Shown here one piece after another: positions 48,551-57,508 of a stretch of DNA of 64,000 bases. The DNA lies in assembly GCA_900109435.1 (NCBI GenBank), contig FNZT01000007.1:124001-188000 (forward strand). Direction: 5' to 3'. The notes under the pieces were generated by a model. The model saw only the letters and a list, made by a program, of their open reading frames with translations, ran no database searches and was not told the origin of the DNA. A program made the translations under genes and the position numbers. Position 1 is the first letter of the stretch. Each line of letters begins with the position of its first letter. Source of the DNA: Ruminococcus sp. YRD2003. GTDB lineage: Bacteria; Bacillota; Clostridia; Oscillospirales; Ruminococcaceae.

Positions 48551-50740
48551 TTACGACTGCTCGCTGAGGAGGAGGGATACGCGGTTCTGTATGTGCTCGG
48601 CACACTGCTCCGCAGTCGATTCGCCTGCGATATATACGCCGAACTCCTCGGTGAGTATCGGACTGAGTTTGTCGTCCCATACGCCGAGCCTGTCACATGA
48701 GAGTATGACACTTTTGATGTAGTCGAACTGCTCCTGTGTTATGTTATCGGAATAGGAGAATTGATAGCCGTTCACAGCCGATGAGACCTTGTTGTCATCG
48801 GCATTCATCGTATCAAACTTGGTTTTGTAAATATAGTCGAATGCGTCCTTGCGCGTGGTGAAGTCCCACGGCCCCCACGGGTCGGAAAGCACGTCGTAGC
48901 TCAGCGCATAGTTCACGAACTCCCAGCCCCCCTGCTGACACTTTCCGCTCGTCAGCACGCAGTATTCGTCCTGTACTCTGAACGTCCCGCCGCGGCTGTT
49001 ATTCGGAGGTGATATGAATGTTGCATCGTCTATGGACATCGAGTGAGCTGCGGCTGACATCATAAAGGAATCAATCCTGTCTCCGCCGAGTATATTTCCG
49101 AAAAGTGCCTTTTCGTTTCCGAGCATATTCATGTTCTCGCCCGCGTCCAGTGCCATTTGCTCCTCAGTAATATTCGCGTAGTAGCTGTCACCGTAGGTGC
49201 CGATACAGTTTGCGTTCTTGCAGAATTCAAGGAGCTTTACGAACTCGGGCGAATCAAAGCGGCACTCCGCCTTTTCATAGTCTATCCAGTCGGCGCAGTT
49301 CTCGCCGCAGAGCCACGTAAATACATCCGTGGGGGTGTCCATGACGTAGTGCTCCGCGAGGTACATATCGGCGGGCTGAGCTGCCACAAAGTCGTAGAAT
49401 TCATCGTAGTCCCACTTTGCCTGCTCGCGGCTGAGCACGCCGTGCTTGGCTATGTTGAGCTGGGGCGTGAAATAGCCCGTCATCGAGTAGAGCTTGCCCT
49501 TGTACTTCATTCCGCTGACGACATTCGGCAGGAAGTCGTCCTCGCTCATGCCGCCGTATTTGTCGTGGAGCTCGCCGAAATCCGCGAGAGCTCCGAGATT
49601 AATGTACCTGTAGAGCTCGCCGTGGTCGAAGGGGATATAGACATCGGGCGAGTCGTCCGCGAGAATGTCCCTCCACAGGTCGTCCTTGCCGTATTCGTAT
49701 TCGCGGAACTCCGCCTGATAGCCGTCGCAATGACTTGCAAAGTCGGTCGCCATATCGAGTTCCATCGTGTTGACGTGGTTGTGCATACCGACGATTACTG
49801 TCTCGCGGTCATCTGTATAGTCGTCGGGGCGGACAGTCAGCAGATGAAGCCCGCTTTCGGTGCAGGTTATGAATCTGCCCTCGCCAAACGGCGTGATACC
49901 AATTATCTCCGACGCCTTGACATTCGAGGCTGTGAAGTTGAGAAGCAGTTTCTTCTCACCCTTTGCGTTCATTCCGTAGACACCGTTGTTGAGAATGAGA
50001 TACGCCGGATAGCGGTCGTCTCCCATAATTGGAGCTATTCGCATTGACGAGCTGTTAGGGTTCTCGGAGATTTCCGTCTCATTTGGTTTGCGGAGCTTGT
50101 CAAGGCGGGTGGCGAATTTGTCGAAACTGCAAATTATGCCGCCGTCACGGTCGAAGGTGTAGCTCGCGCCTCTGTCGATGTCGCAGCTGTCCGTCACATT
50201 GCCGCTGCCGTCGGCTATCACTGCGGCGCTATCAAGGGTGATGAGGCAGTCATCTCCGCGGAAGCTGGCATGATCCACGCGGACGTCGCTCATGCTGAGG
50301 CGCCCGCCGAGGTCGCCGAGCTCCGTTGTCGAAGTGACCTTGCCGTCCGTCGAATATGTCTTGACCGACAGCACCGTTTCGCTGTCCGAAATACGCGAGC
50401 TCAGCGCCTTTATCTCCGAATCGGAGAGCGCGTAGAACAAGAGCCCCTCACCCTCTTCGTGCTCAATGGCGAAGCTCTCGCCCATGTTCAGCTGCGGATC
50501 GTACAGCACTGCGCGGTCGGCGAAGTACATATCGTTGTAGATGAACATCAGCCTGCCGTCAACTGTCGGTATGAGTGCCTTCGGGTAGTTGAAGTCGTCG
50601 GGGACGGGCAGTTTGTCCTCCTTGTAGAGCGTCTGCTCGGCGGAGCTGACGGGCACTGCCGAGCTCCCGCCCTTTTCAGAACACGCTGTGCAGCCCGATA
50701 TCATCGCGAGTCCACACATTAATGCAAGTATCTTTTTCAT
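48551..50740 (-). CDS. Extracellular solute-binding lipoprotein with extra N-terminal domain
   Basis: 729 residues from ATG 50740 (AGGAGG upstream). Lipoprotein signal MKKILALMCGLAMISGC. Residues about 40-330 look beta-rich (repeated DGRLMFIYND, GDLGGRLSMSDV-type strands), unlike a usual binding protein. Residues about 330-725 match family 1 solute-binding proteins: VIVGMHNHVNTMELDMATDF, DDSPDVYIPF, MKYKGKLYSMTGYF and GGWEFVNYALS. No permease or ATPase gene adjoins, so it would work with a transporter elsewhere, probably for a sugar. The upstream gap 50741-51088 has no clear promoter; a half copy of the GCACCGCACA repeat is at about 50864-50879. Confidence 0.82.
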   Translation of the reverse strand: MKKILALMCGLAMISGCTACSEKGGSSAVPVSSAEQTLYKEDKLPVPDDFNYPKALIPTVDGRLMFIYNDMYFADRAVLYDPQLNMGESFAIEHEEGEGLLFYALSDSEIKALSSRISDSETVLSVKTYSTDGKVTSTTELGDLGGRLSMSDVRVDHASFRGDDCLITLDSAAVIADGSGNVTDSCDIDRGASYTFDRDGGIICSFDKFATRLDKLRKPNETEISENPNSSSMRIAPIMGDDRYPAYLILNNGVYGMNAKGEKKLLLNFTASNVKASEIIGITPFGEGRFITCTESGLHLLTVRPDDYTDDRETVIVGMHNHVNTMELDMATDFASHCDGYQAEFREYEYGKDDLWRDILADDSPDVYIPFDHGELYRYINLGALADFGELHDKYGGMSEDDFLPNVVSGMKYKGKLYSMTGYFTPQLNIAKHGVLSREQAKWDYDEFYDFVAAQPADMYLAEHYVMDTPTDVFTWLCGENCADWIDYEKAECRFDSPEFVKLLEFCKNANCIGTYGDSYYANITEEQMALDAGENMNMLGNEKALFGNILGGDRIDSFMMSAAAHSMSIDDATFISPPNNSRGGTFRVQDEYCVLTSGKCQQGGWEFVNYALSYDVLSDPWGPWDFTTRKDAFDYIYKTKFDTMNADDNKVSSAVNGYQFSYSDNITQEQFDYIKSVILSCDRLGVWDDKLSPILTEEFGVYIAGESTAEQCAEHIQNRVSLLLSEQS

Positions 50741-51088
50741 TGATAATCCTCCTTTTTCCCTGAGCATGACCTGCTCAGAGCTGTTAGCCCGCAGTACTGC
50801 GCGCCTCCCACTGCCTGTCGGAGCTGCACCGAAGCTGCTTTCGTTTCTTCAGCATGAGCCCTGTGCGGTGCTGCCTATATATTAGTGACTTTCAAGCCGT
50901 AAATAGACGAAAAAATTTTGCGTTTTCTTTAAACTTCGTATGGATGCACAAATCTGCGAGCCGAAATCTGTGAATTATCACAAGGCGACGTCCCTATAAG
51001 GGCAGCGGTATGTCAATGTGAGAGTCCGCGGCATATAATGAGGTGTACCGCAATACCGACAGCGCTGCCTCCCGTCAGGGGTGATAAT

Positions 51089-51301
51089 ATGAACAAGTGT
51101 ATTCTGGAGATGCCATCCTACACCTATGCGCAAAAGGCTGAACGCCTGCTGAGGACAAAGGGGATACCGAGCGATATCAAGCGGCGCAGTACAGGCTGCG
51201 GGTACGTCCTGCACGTCGGGGCGGAGTGCCGCACTGCCGCTCATATACTTGACAGGTACGGCATACCGTATGTCCTGAGGGAAAACGGCAGCTCGCCATG
51301 A
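51089..51301 (+). CDS. DUF3343 small protein (Se/S carrier-like)
   Basis: 70 residues from ATG 51089; a GGGGTG precedes it and a TATAAT lies at 51034-51039. MNKCILEMPSYTYAQKAERLL, GIPSDIKRRSTGCGYVLHV and ILDRYGIPY fit DUF3343, a small alpha-beta fold proposed to carry selenium or sulfur. The conserved TGCGY Cys is present. It overlaps the class V aminotransferase by 4 bases, a pairing typical of this family, which supports a persulfide relay. Confidence 0.85.
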   Translation: MNKCILEMPSYTYAQKAERLLRTKGIPSDIKRRSTGCGYVLHVGAECRTAAHILDRYGIPYVLRENGSSP

Positions 51302-52419
51302 CTGTCAATTTCGACAACGCGGCTACCACCTACCCCAAGCCCGACTGCGTAAAAGCAGCGGTATGGGAGGCTATGGACAACTATGGCGGCAATGCGGGCA
51401 GAGGCGGGCACGCGCTCGCGGCGGCGACCTCCGAGGCGGTGTACTCCGCACGTGAGGAGATAGCCTCCTTCTTCGGTGCAGAGCCCGAAAATACCGTCTT
51501 TGCCATGAACTGTACCCACGCGCTGAATATGGCGATACAGGGCATTATGGCAGAGGGCGGCCACCTCATCATCAGCAGCCTTGAGCACAATTCCTCGGCT
51601 CGTCCCGCGGCAAAGCTCGCTGCCGAGGGCAGGATAACGCTGTCGGTCGCAGAGGTTTACCCCGAGGACGAGCGCACGCTTGAAAGCTTTCGCAGACTGA
51701 TACGTCCCGACACAAAGGCGATAGTATGCACCCTCGCGAGCAACGTCACGGGGCAGATACTCCCCTTCCGCGGGATAGGACGGCTCTGCCGCGAGCACAA
51801 TATCTGCTTCATCGCAGACGGAGCTCAGGCTTGCGGTGTCATAGACGTGAAGCTCGCGGACGGCATAAACATCCTATGCACGGCGGGTCACAAGGGGCTC
51901 TACGGCATAACGGGGACGGGACTGCTCGTCACGGACGGGCGCTTCCCTGTTGCTCCGATAATGCAGGGCGGCACGGGTACTGACTCGATGAGCCTGCGTC
52001 AGCCCCAGCTCACGCCCGAAAGCCTCGAGAGCGGCACTGTCGGTGTCATCGGCATAATGTCGCTCAAGGCGGGGGTCGGCTTCGTAAAACGGACGGGTAT
52101 AGCCAATATCCGCCGCCATGAGGACGCGGTCTGCCGCCGCTTCCTGCGCGGGCTCAGCCGAGACAGCCGCATAACCGTATACCGCTCGCCTGCCGCGAGC
52201 TATGTGCCGATAGTTTCTTTCAACATCAGGGGAATGACCTCGGGCGATGTCGCCGCACGGCTCGCCGAGGAGGGGTACTGCCTGCGGGCAGGATACCAGT
52301 GCTCGGCACTCGCACATACCGCTCTCGGCACCGAAAACGGCACTGTACGGTTCTCCCCTTCGTATTTCAGCCGCGGTGAGGACGCCGACAAGCTCGCCGA
52401 GTTGATAAAAAGTATGTGA
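51298..52419 (+). CDS. Class V aminotransferase, cysteine desulfurase-like
   Basis: 373 residues. N-terminal VNFDNAATTYPKP, SSLEHNSSARP, ADGAQACGVIDV and the PLP lysine in CTAGHKGLYG. A late Cys in LRAGYQCSALAH sits where SufS-type enzymes have the catalytic Cys (RAGHHC). It is distinct from the NifS/IscS enzyme at 4504, which has a different Cys loop. It likely passes sulfur, or selenium, to the DUF3343 partner. The final acceptor is unknown. Confidence 0.88.
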   Translation: MTVNFDNAATTYPKPDCVKAAVWEAMDNYGGNAGRGGHALAAATSEAVYSAREEIASFFGAEPENTVFAMNCTHALNMAIQGIMAEGGHLIISSLEHNSSARPAAKLAAEGRITLSVAEVYPEDERTLESFRRLIRPDTKAIVCTLASNVTGQILPFRGIGRLCREHNICFIADGAQACGVIDVKLADGINILCTAGHKGLYGITGTGLLVTDGRFPVAPIMQGGTGTDSMSLRQPQLTPESLESGTVGVIGIMSLKAGVGFVKRTGIANIRRHEDAVCRRFLRGLSRDSRITVYRSPAASYVPIVSFNIRGMTSGDVAARLAEEGYCLRAGYQCSALAHTALGTENGTVRFSPSYFSRGEDADKLAELIKSM

Positions 52420-52446
52420 TGATTACGTGATAATCCAAAAAAACTA

Positions 52447-52679
52447 TTGAAATATTCTCGATTTGTGGTACAATATATATGATGGGCAGCGTGTGCCGCT
52501 GCGGACGCGAGAGATATGTCCGCAGGAGATGTCCCTCGTTTCCGCGGGGGACGTACATAGATATAATGTGTCCTTAATGGCCGCCTGACGGCTTCGCTGC
52601 TTTTATCGGTATTAATTGCCAAATGTAGAATAAAGGAGCTCGCCCAAGACAGGCTCCGCAAAAGAAAGGAAGTGGAAAG
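52447..52679 (+). promoter_or_regulatory. Promoter and structured leader of cdaA
   Basis: TTGAAA (52447-52452), 16 bases, TACAAT (52469-52474). The leader of about 195 bases begins with three consecutive hairpins: GCAGC/GCTGC (52486-52502), GCGGAC/GTCCGC (52501-52523) and GTCCC/GGGAC (52531-52552). A fourth (GGAGC/GCTCC) lies near 52636-52660 before the AAGGAAG binding site. I do not recognise the ydaO c-di-AMP riboswitch or another class. Confidence 0.5.
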
Positions 52680-53558
52680 ATGCCCTCGTTCAATGAAATG
52701 CAGCACGCGTTCTTCAGCCTCACCAGCACGATAGAGCTGAGAGATATCGTCGACGTCGCTGCTCTCGCTTACATAATCTATCTTCTGATGAAGCTCATCC
52801 GCGAGACCCGCGCAGGTCAGCTCGTAAAGGGTATCCTCCTGCTTGTAGCAGCTTATTTCGCCAGCAGCTTCTTCCAGCTGAAGGTTATGAAATATATCCT
52901 CGGTCACGCTCTCGACATCGGTCTCATCGCGATGATAATCCTCTTCCAGCCCGAGCTGAGACGCGCACTCGAAAAATTCGGACGCACACGCTTCGGAGTT
53001 ACTCTCCTCGGCATCGGTACGTTCTCGGGCGACGTCAAGCAGAGATGGGAGACCGCCATCGACGCGATTTGCGACTCGTGCGTGGAGCTCTCGGCAAGCT
53101 GTACGGGCGCGCTCATAGTCTGTGAGCGCCAGACTCGCCTCGGCGAACAGATAGAGACAGGCACTATCCTCAATGCTACCCCAAGCAAAGAGGTCTTCGG
53201 GAACATCTTCTACCCCAAGACCCCGCTCCACGACGGAGCTGTGATAATGCGCGACGGTATGATACTCGCGGCGGCGTGCTTTCTGCCGAAACCGCAGAAT
53301 GATGCGGCTATCAACAAGAAGCTCGGCTCGCGCCATCGTGCCGCTATCGGCATGAGCGAGAACTCCGACGCTGTCGTCATCGTCGTTTCTGAAGAGACAG
53401 GACAGATATCCGTCGCGATGAACGGTGTGCTCACCCGCGACTTCACACGCGATAAGCTAAAGGCTCTGCTCGAAAAGGAGCTCTTCGCAGCAAGTGAGGA
53501 GAGAACAGAGCGCAAGAAAAAAATCTCCTCCTTATTTGAAAGGAGGAAGAATAAATGA
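52680..53558 (+). CDS. cdaA: Diadenylate cyclase CdaA
   Basis: 292 residues, somewhat longer than usual because of a basic C-terminal tail (ERTERKKKISSLFERRKNK). Three N-terminal membrane segments (about 20-100), then the DAC domain: FQPELRRALEKFGR, PLHDGAVIMRDG (DGA, about 183) and GSRHRAAIGMSE (RHR, about 218). It makes the second messenger c-di-AMP from two ATP. It overlaps cdaR by 4 bases, the usual cdaA-cdaR order. No glmM follows; a large palindrome and terminator end the operon. Confidence 0.96.
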   Translation: MPSFNEMQHAFFSLTSTIELRDIVDVAALAYIIYLLMKLIRETRAGQLVKGILLLVAAYFASSFFQLKVMKYILGHALDIGLIAMIILFQPELRRALEKFGRTRFGVTLLGIGTFSGDVKQRWETAIDAICDSCVELSASCTGALIVCERQTRLGEQIETGTILNATPSKEVFGNIFYPKTPLHDGAVIMRDGMILAAACFLPKPQNDAAINKKLGSRHRAAIGMSENSDAVVIVVSEETGQISVAMNGVLTRDFTRDKLKALLEKELFAASEERTERKKKISSLFERRKNK

Positions 53559-54841
53559 GATTTCTCAAGGAATTCCGCGAAAAGCATATGCAGAGCAACT
53601 TCGCACTCGCGATACTCTCGGTCATAATCGCTGTGTTCGTATGGCTGATAATCTCGCTCACGCAGTACCCCGATTCCCAGAAGACGATAGAGCATATCCC
53701 GCTCTCGCACAATATTTCGGGCTCGGTCGCGGAGAGCAACGGTCTCAGCTTCATCTCCTCGGATGTTGAAGAGGTGACGGTCGAACTGCTCGGCAACAAG
53801 CTCCAGGTCGGCAACCTCAACAATGAGAACCTTGAGGCTTACATTGATGCCGATTCCGTCTCGAGCGCGGGCTCGCGCAACCTCACTATCAAAATTAAGG
53901 GCGCGAGCAATATCAACTATGAGATAAAGTCCGTGAAACCTGCTACCGCCAACGTCGTCTTCGATAAAATAGATACACGTGAATTCGACGTTGCTCCGAA
54001 GGTGCCGAATGTCCATGTAGTCGAGGGAAAGGCTGTCGACCAGAACGATATGACCTGCGACCCCTCGGTAATACGCATAACAGGTCCTTCATCACAGCTC
54101 GACAAGATATCCAAGTGCTATGCTGTGGCAAACAAGGAGCTCAGCCTCGACAGAACCTATGTCGTCTCCGCTGAGGAGCTCCAGCTCTACACCGAGGATA
54201 ACGCCCTCATCGACCAGAGCGGGCTCAAGTTCAGTGAGTCGCGCTTCGATATCACGGTGCCCGTGCTCACACAGAAGGAAGTTGAGCTCTTCGTCTCGAT
54301 AATCGATGCTCCCGAGAACTTCGATACAAGCATAATCCGCTTCAACCTCTCGGCTGATTCGGTTGTCCTCGCCTGCAATAACACGCAGACCGAGATACCC
54401 GACAAGCTCGATATCGGAAAGGTCTCGCTCAGCGAGCTGAAGAAGGACTTCAGCAAGACCTTCCTGCTCAGCAGCAGGCTCGAGGGTACCGATTATGAGA
54501 ACGTATCCAACATCGAAGCGATAACCGTTACCTTCAATGACTCCGACTTCGTGGAGAAACCGATGATAATCGACAAGAGCCGCATCAATACGAGCAACGA
54601 GCCTGACGCATCGAACTACAAGTACGAGGTTCAGAGCCAGCGCCTCGAGATAACGTTAATGGGTCCCGAGGACGTGCTCTCAGAGGTGACTCCCGAGGAT
54701 ATCATGGTCGATATCGACCTCCTGAATGCGAATATCACTTCGGATTCGTTCAGCTGGAATGCGAGATTCTCCTGCAAGTACGACAACGTATGGGTAACTA
54801 CAAACTCGAAGGTGTCTGTAAAACGCACCAAAACAACTTAA
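53555..54841 (+). CDS. cdaR: YbbR-domain regulator CdaR
   Basis: 428 residues. One N-terminal membrane segment (FALAILSVIIAVFVWLIISL, about 21-40) and about four extracytoplasmic YbbR repeats, each with a V.V...G strand pattern (for example EVTVELLGN, VIRITGPSSQLDKI and LEITLMGPEDVLSEV). It modulates CdaA at the membrane. Its stop codon TAA forms the first bases of the palindromic element at 54839, so the C-terminus may have been set by insertion of that element. Confidence 0.93.
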   Translation: MRFLKEFREKHMQSNFALAILSVIIAVFVWLIISLTQYPDSQKTIEHIPLSHNISGSVAESNGLSFISSDVEEVTVELLGNKLQVGNLNNENLEAYIDADSVSSAGSRNLTIKIKGASNINYEIKSVKPATANVVFDKIDTREFDVAPKVPNVHVVEGKAVDQNDMTCDPSVIRITGPSSQLDKISKCYAVANKELSLDRTYVVSAEELQLYTEDNALIDQSGLKFSESRFDITVPVLTQKEVELFVSIIDAPENFDTSIIRFNLSADSVVLACNNTQTEIPDKLDIGKVSLSELKKDFSKTFLLSSRLEGTDYENVSNIEAITVTFNDSDFVEKPMIIDKSRINTSNEPDASNYKYEVQSQRLEITLMGPEDVLSEVTPEDIMVDIDLLNANITSDSFSWNARFSCKYDNVWVTTNSKVSVKRTKTT

Positions 54842-55017
54842 GGCAATACCGCACAAAGCTTGTGCTGGAGATGCGCCGACAGATTTTTCGTCAGATTGTA
54901 TAGAAATTCCGCAGGCATACTGACGTATGTCAAGGAATTTCTGTGCAAGATGACGGAAAATATGCAAGCATATCCAGTACAAAGCATTCAGGCGGGCTTT
55001 GTGCGGTGTTGCCTTTA
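54839..55017. repeat. MITE-like 179-base palindromic element, long copy
   Basis: Ends are TAAGGCAATACCGCACAAAG and its near-inverse CTTTGTGCGGTGTTGCC(T)TTA. Internal arms also pair (CTGGAGATGC/GCATATCCAG, ATTTTTCGTCA/TGACGGAAAAT, AAATTCCGCAGGCATAC/GTATGTCAAGGAATTT), so the whole element can fold as one hairpin. A 52-base copy of the ends alone is at 61943-61994. No gene inside. Confidence 0.85.
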
Positions 55018-55025
55018 GTCTGATT

Positions 55026-55150
55026 AAAAAGCACCCGCAGAGGGGAGCTCCCTCGGGCAGTTTCGTGGGTCACTGAGTTCAGAACGCAAGTTCGAGGCTC
55101 GGTGACCCGCTTTTTCCATTAAGGGAAGCGCACAAGCGGGTGCTTTTTTT
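55026..55150 (+). terminator. Nested terminator structure
   Basis: Outer stem AAAAAGCACCCGC (55026-55038) with GCGGGTGCTTTTT (55136-55148). Inside it GGGTCACTGAG (55067-55077) pairs with CTCGGTGACCC (55098-55108) and is itself followed by GCTTTTT. Either stem could terminate the cdaAR transcript. Confidence 0.7.
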
Positions 55151-55191
55151 GTGCGATTCTCTGAAAATGCGCTTGCAATACGTAAAATCTA

Positions 55192-55220
55192 TTGATTTTT
55201 TTACATTTTAGATGTATAAT
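55192..55220 (+). promoter_or_regulatory. Promoter of the dockerin-BIG2 gene
   Basis: TTGATT (55192-55197), 17 bases, TATAAT (55215-55220), 50 bases before the start codon. Confidence 0.75.
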
Positions 55221-55269
55221 TTTTTCTGTACGTTTTTTTGAAACAAAATCAATGATGAGGGAATTGACT

Positions 55270-57384
55270 ATGAAAAGAAAGAATCTGACGGCAGTATTGC
55301 TCGCATTTGCGATGGCTGCTGCAAATCTCACGACGGGCACAGGGCTCGTCTCCTATGCAAACGACGGCGGTGTGACCTTCGCTCTCGGTGATACCAGCGG
55401 CGACAGCACCGTCGACGCCAAGGACGCTTCGGAAATACTCGCTGAGTATTCGAGGCTCTCGACAAGTCAGGAAGGATACTTCAAAGGCTCGCGTGCTGAG
55501 GCTGCGGATGTCAACAAGGACGGAAAGATAGATTCCTCCGACGCTTCTGACGTTCTCCGCTTCTACTCCTATGTCTCAACCGGAGGAGACCTGGACTTAG
55601 CTGCTTACCTTGCAGATCCGAAACAGTCGGAAACAGGTACGGCGACCACGACTTCTACAACTGCGACCGCTCCTGCAAACACAACGACTGCCTCAGCTGT
55701 AACATCGACCGCTTCATCGGCTCCCGCGACCGCCTCGACCACAACAGCTGCCACAACAGAAGCTCCCGCTTCTACTACCGTCACTGCCGCCGCCCCCGAC
55801 AAGGTGTCGGAGATACGGCTCAGCAATAAGGAATGCAGCGTTGAGGTCGGTGAGGACAAGCTCTCCGCGAACGTCACGATGTTCCCGCTCACTGCTTCCG
55901 ACAAGCGCGAGATTTGGATAAGCAGCGACGAAAAAGTGGCTACCGTTGACTCTCAGGGCTGGGTTACGGGCAAGAGCGAGGGAAGCTGCACCATTACCGT
56001 TGTGAGCGCAAATAATCCCGATGTTAAGGCTACTGTAGAACTCACGGTCACAGATACGAAAAAGGTGAAGGAGATACGCCTCGACCGCACCGAATTCACT
56101 CTTGAGGTCGGAATGGGCGCGCTCTCGGCAAATGTGACCATGCTCCCTGCCACAGTCACCGACAAGCGCGAGATATGGTCGAGCAGCGACGAGAGCGTCG
56201 CGATCGTCGATAACGTTGGCTGGGTCATCGCCAAATCCGCGGGTACAGCTACGATAACCGTTCAAAGTGCAAACAACCCCGATGTAAAGGCGACTGTGGA
56301 GGTAACAGTCACGAGCGGTACGACTTCCGTCTCGGCAACGACGTCCGCTGCCGATACAACAACGACTGCGACATCTTCCGAGACTGCGACTACTGCTGCT
56401 TCAACAGCAGCGGAGTCCGCGACTACTGCTGCCGCTTCGACCACAGAGCCGACAACCACTACTGCCGCAACTACCCTCGATGCCAGCCGCGTTTCGGCAA
56501 TAGAACTGAGCGTTACTTCAATTGAGCTGAGTGTGGGCGAAATGGGTATTTCCTACGTAACGATGCTCCCGAAAACAGCTCTCAACAAGAACGAGATATG
56601 GTCGTCGAGCGACCCGAAGATCGCGACTGTCGATATCTACGGAAATATCACCGCTGTCAGAGAGGGCGAATGCACCATAACCGTAAGAAGCGCCGATAAC
56701 CTCGACGTCAAGGCTGATGTCAGCGTAAAGGTCTTCCCCGCGAATAAGGTGAGGAAGATAAACCTCACAGCTACCGAGTTTGAGATCGAGCTCGGCAAGA
56801 AAGCAATTTCGTACGTTACGATGCTCCCCGCCACCGCCGCAAACAAGGACGAACTGTGGGTGAGCTCTGATACAAGTATAGCTACTGTTGACGATATGGG
56901 CTGGATAACGTCCAAGAGCGCCGGAGAGTGTGTGGTCACTGTTTACAGTGTGGATAATCCCGATGTCAAGGCTGAGATAAAGGTCAAGGTGGTCTCCGCA
57001 GACGCCCCCGAGGACGCACCGACAGAGAGCTGCATCGTCGATGAGAGCTCCGATGATGACAGTATCGCGTTCCGTACTCCCTTCCCCGTAAACGGCAAGG
57101 GAAGATTCACGCTGGAGTACATCATCACTTACGGCGACGAGACTCTGCACCGTACGACTTCGATCCTTACTGTTCCCGCACTTAGATCCTATACGACCTA
57201 CTTCAAGACCGACAGAGGTGATTTCAAGGTCACTCTTCTCCTCCACAATCCTGACAACGGTAAAAGTCAGTCTATAGGTTCTTACGAATTCACCGTTTCG
57301 CCGCAGAGCTTAAAAGTTGTGAGCGAGGACATCAGATACGCTTTTTACAGCGTTGACGGACTTGCTGCAAATCCAAGCAAATAA
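55270..57384 (+). CDS. Secreted protein: N-terminal dockerin, four BIG2 domains, unknown C-terminal domain
   Basis: 704 residues from ATG 55270 (GAGGG upstream; the frame is open further back without support). Signal peptide to about 36. Residues 41-107 are a type I dockerin with two calcium loops, GDTSGDSTVDAKDA and ADVNKDGKIDSSDA. It is N-terminal, which is uncommon. A Thr/Ala linker follows, then BIG2 Ig-like domains at about 177-262, 266-348, 405-487 and 490-572, each with a WxSSDxxxATVD core and a middle Thr/Ala linker. The last 120 residues form a domain I do not recognise. No catalytic module is seen, so it may be a structural or binding component on a cellulosome. Monocistronic. Confidence 0.88.
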   Translation: MKRKNLTAVLLAFAMAAANLTTGTGLVSYANDGGVTFALGDTSGDSTVDAKDASEILAEYSRLSTSQEGYFKGSRAEAADVNKDGKIDSSDASDVLRFYSYVSTGGDLDLAAYLADPKQSETGTATTTSTTATAPANTTTASAVTSTASSAPATASTTTAATTEAPASTTVTAAAPDKVSEIRLSNKECSVEVGEDKLSANVTMFPLTASDKREIWISSDEKVATVDSQGWVTGKSEGSCTITVVSANNPDVKATVELTVTDTKKVKEIRLDRTEFTLEVGMGALSANVTMLPATVTDKREIWSSSDESVAIVDNVGWVIAKSAGTATITVQSANNPDVKATVEVTVTSGTTSVSATTSAADTTTTATSSETATTAASTAAESATTAAASTTEPTTTTAATTLDASRVSAIELSVTSIELSVGEMGISYVTMLPKTALNKNEIWSSSDPKIATVDIYGNITAVREGECTITVRSADNLDVKADVSVKVFPANKVRKINLTATEFEIELGKKAISYVTMLPATAANKDELWVSSDTSIATVDDMGWITSKSAGECVVTVYSVDNPDVKAEIKVKVVSADAPEDAPTESCIVDESSDDDSIAFRTPFPVNGKGRFTLEYIITYGDETLHRTTSILTVPALRSYTTYFKTDRGDFKVTLLLHNPDNGKSQSIGSYEFTVSPQSLKVVSEDIRYAFYSVDGLAANPSK

Positions 57385-57393
57385 TAATGCAAT

Positions 57394-57438
57394 GTGCCCC
57401 CGATGACCCATATCTGCGGTTATCGGGGACACTTTTTT
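57394..57438 (+). terminator. Terminator after the dockerin-BIG2 gene
   Basis: GTGCCCCCGAT and ATCGGGGACAC flank a 20-base loop, followed by TTTTTT. The stem starts 10 bases after the stop codon. Confidence 0.8.
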
Positions 57439-57508
57439 CATACTTTGCATATATCTCTCAGAACATCACCGCAAGCGATGTGCCTGCGATGATGTCCGAC
57501 AATGAGCG

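Noticed and set aside
50864..50884. Third copy of the GCAATACCGCAC palindromic element
   Set aside because: Only one degenerate arm is present, without its partner arm.
55026..55150. Possible T-box or riboswitch ahead of the dockerin-BIG2 gene
   Set aside because: The structure lies upstream of that gene's promoter (55192-55220), so it cannot be in its leader; it reads as a nested terminator for cdaAR.
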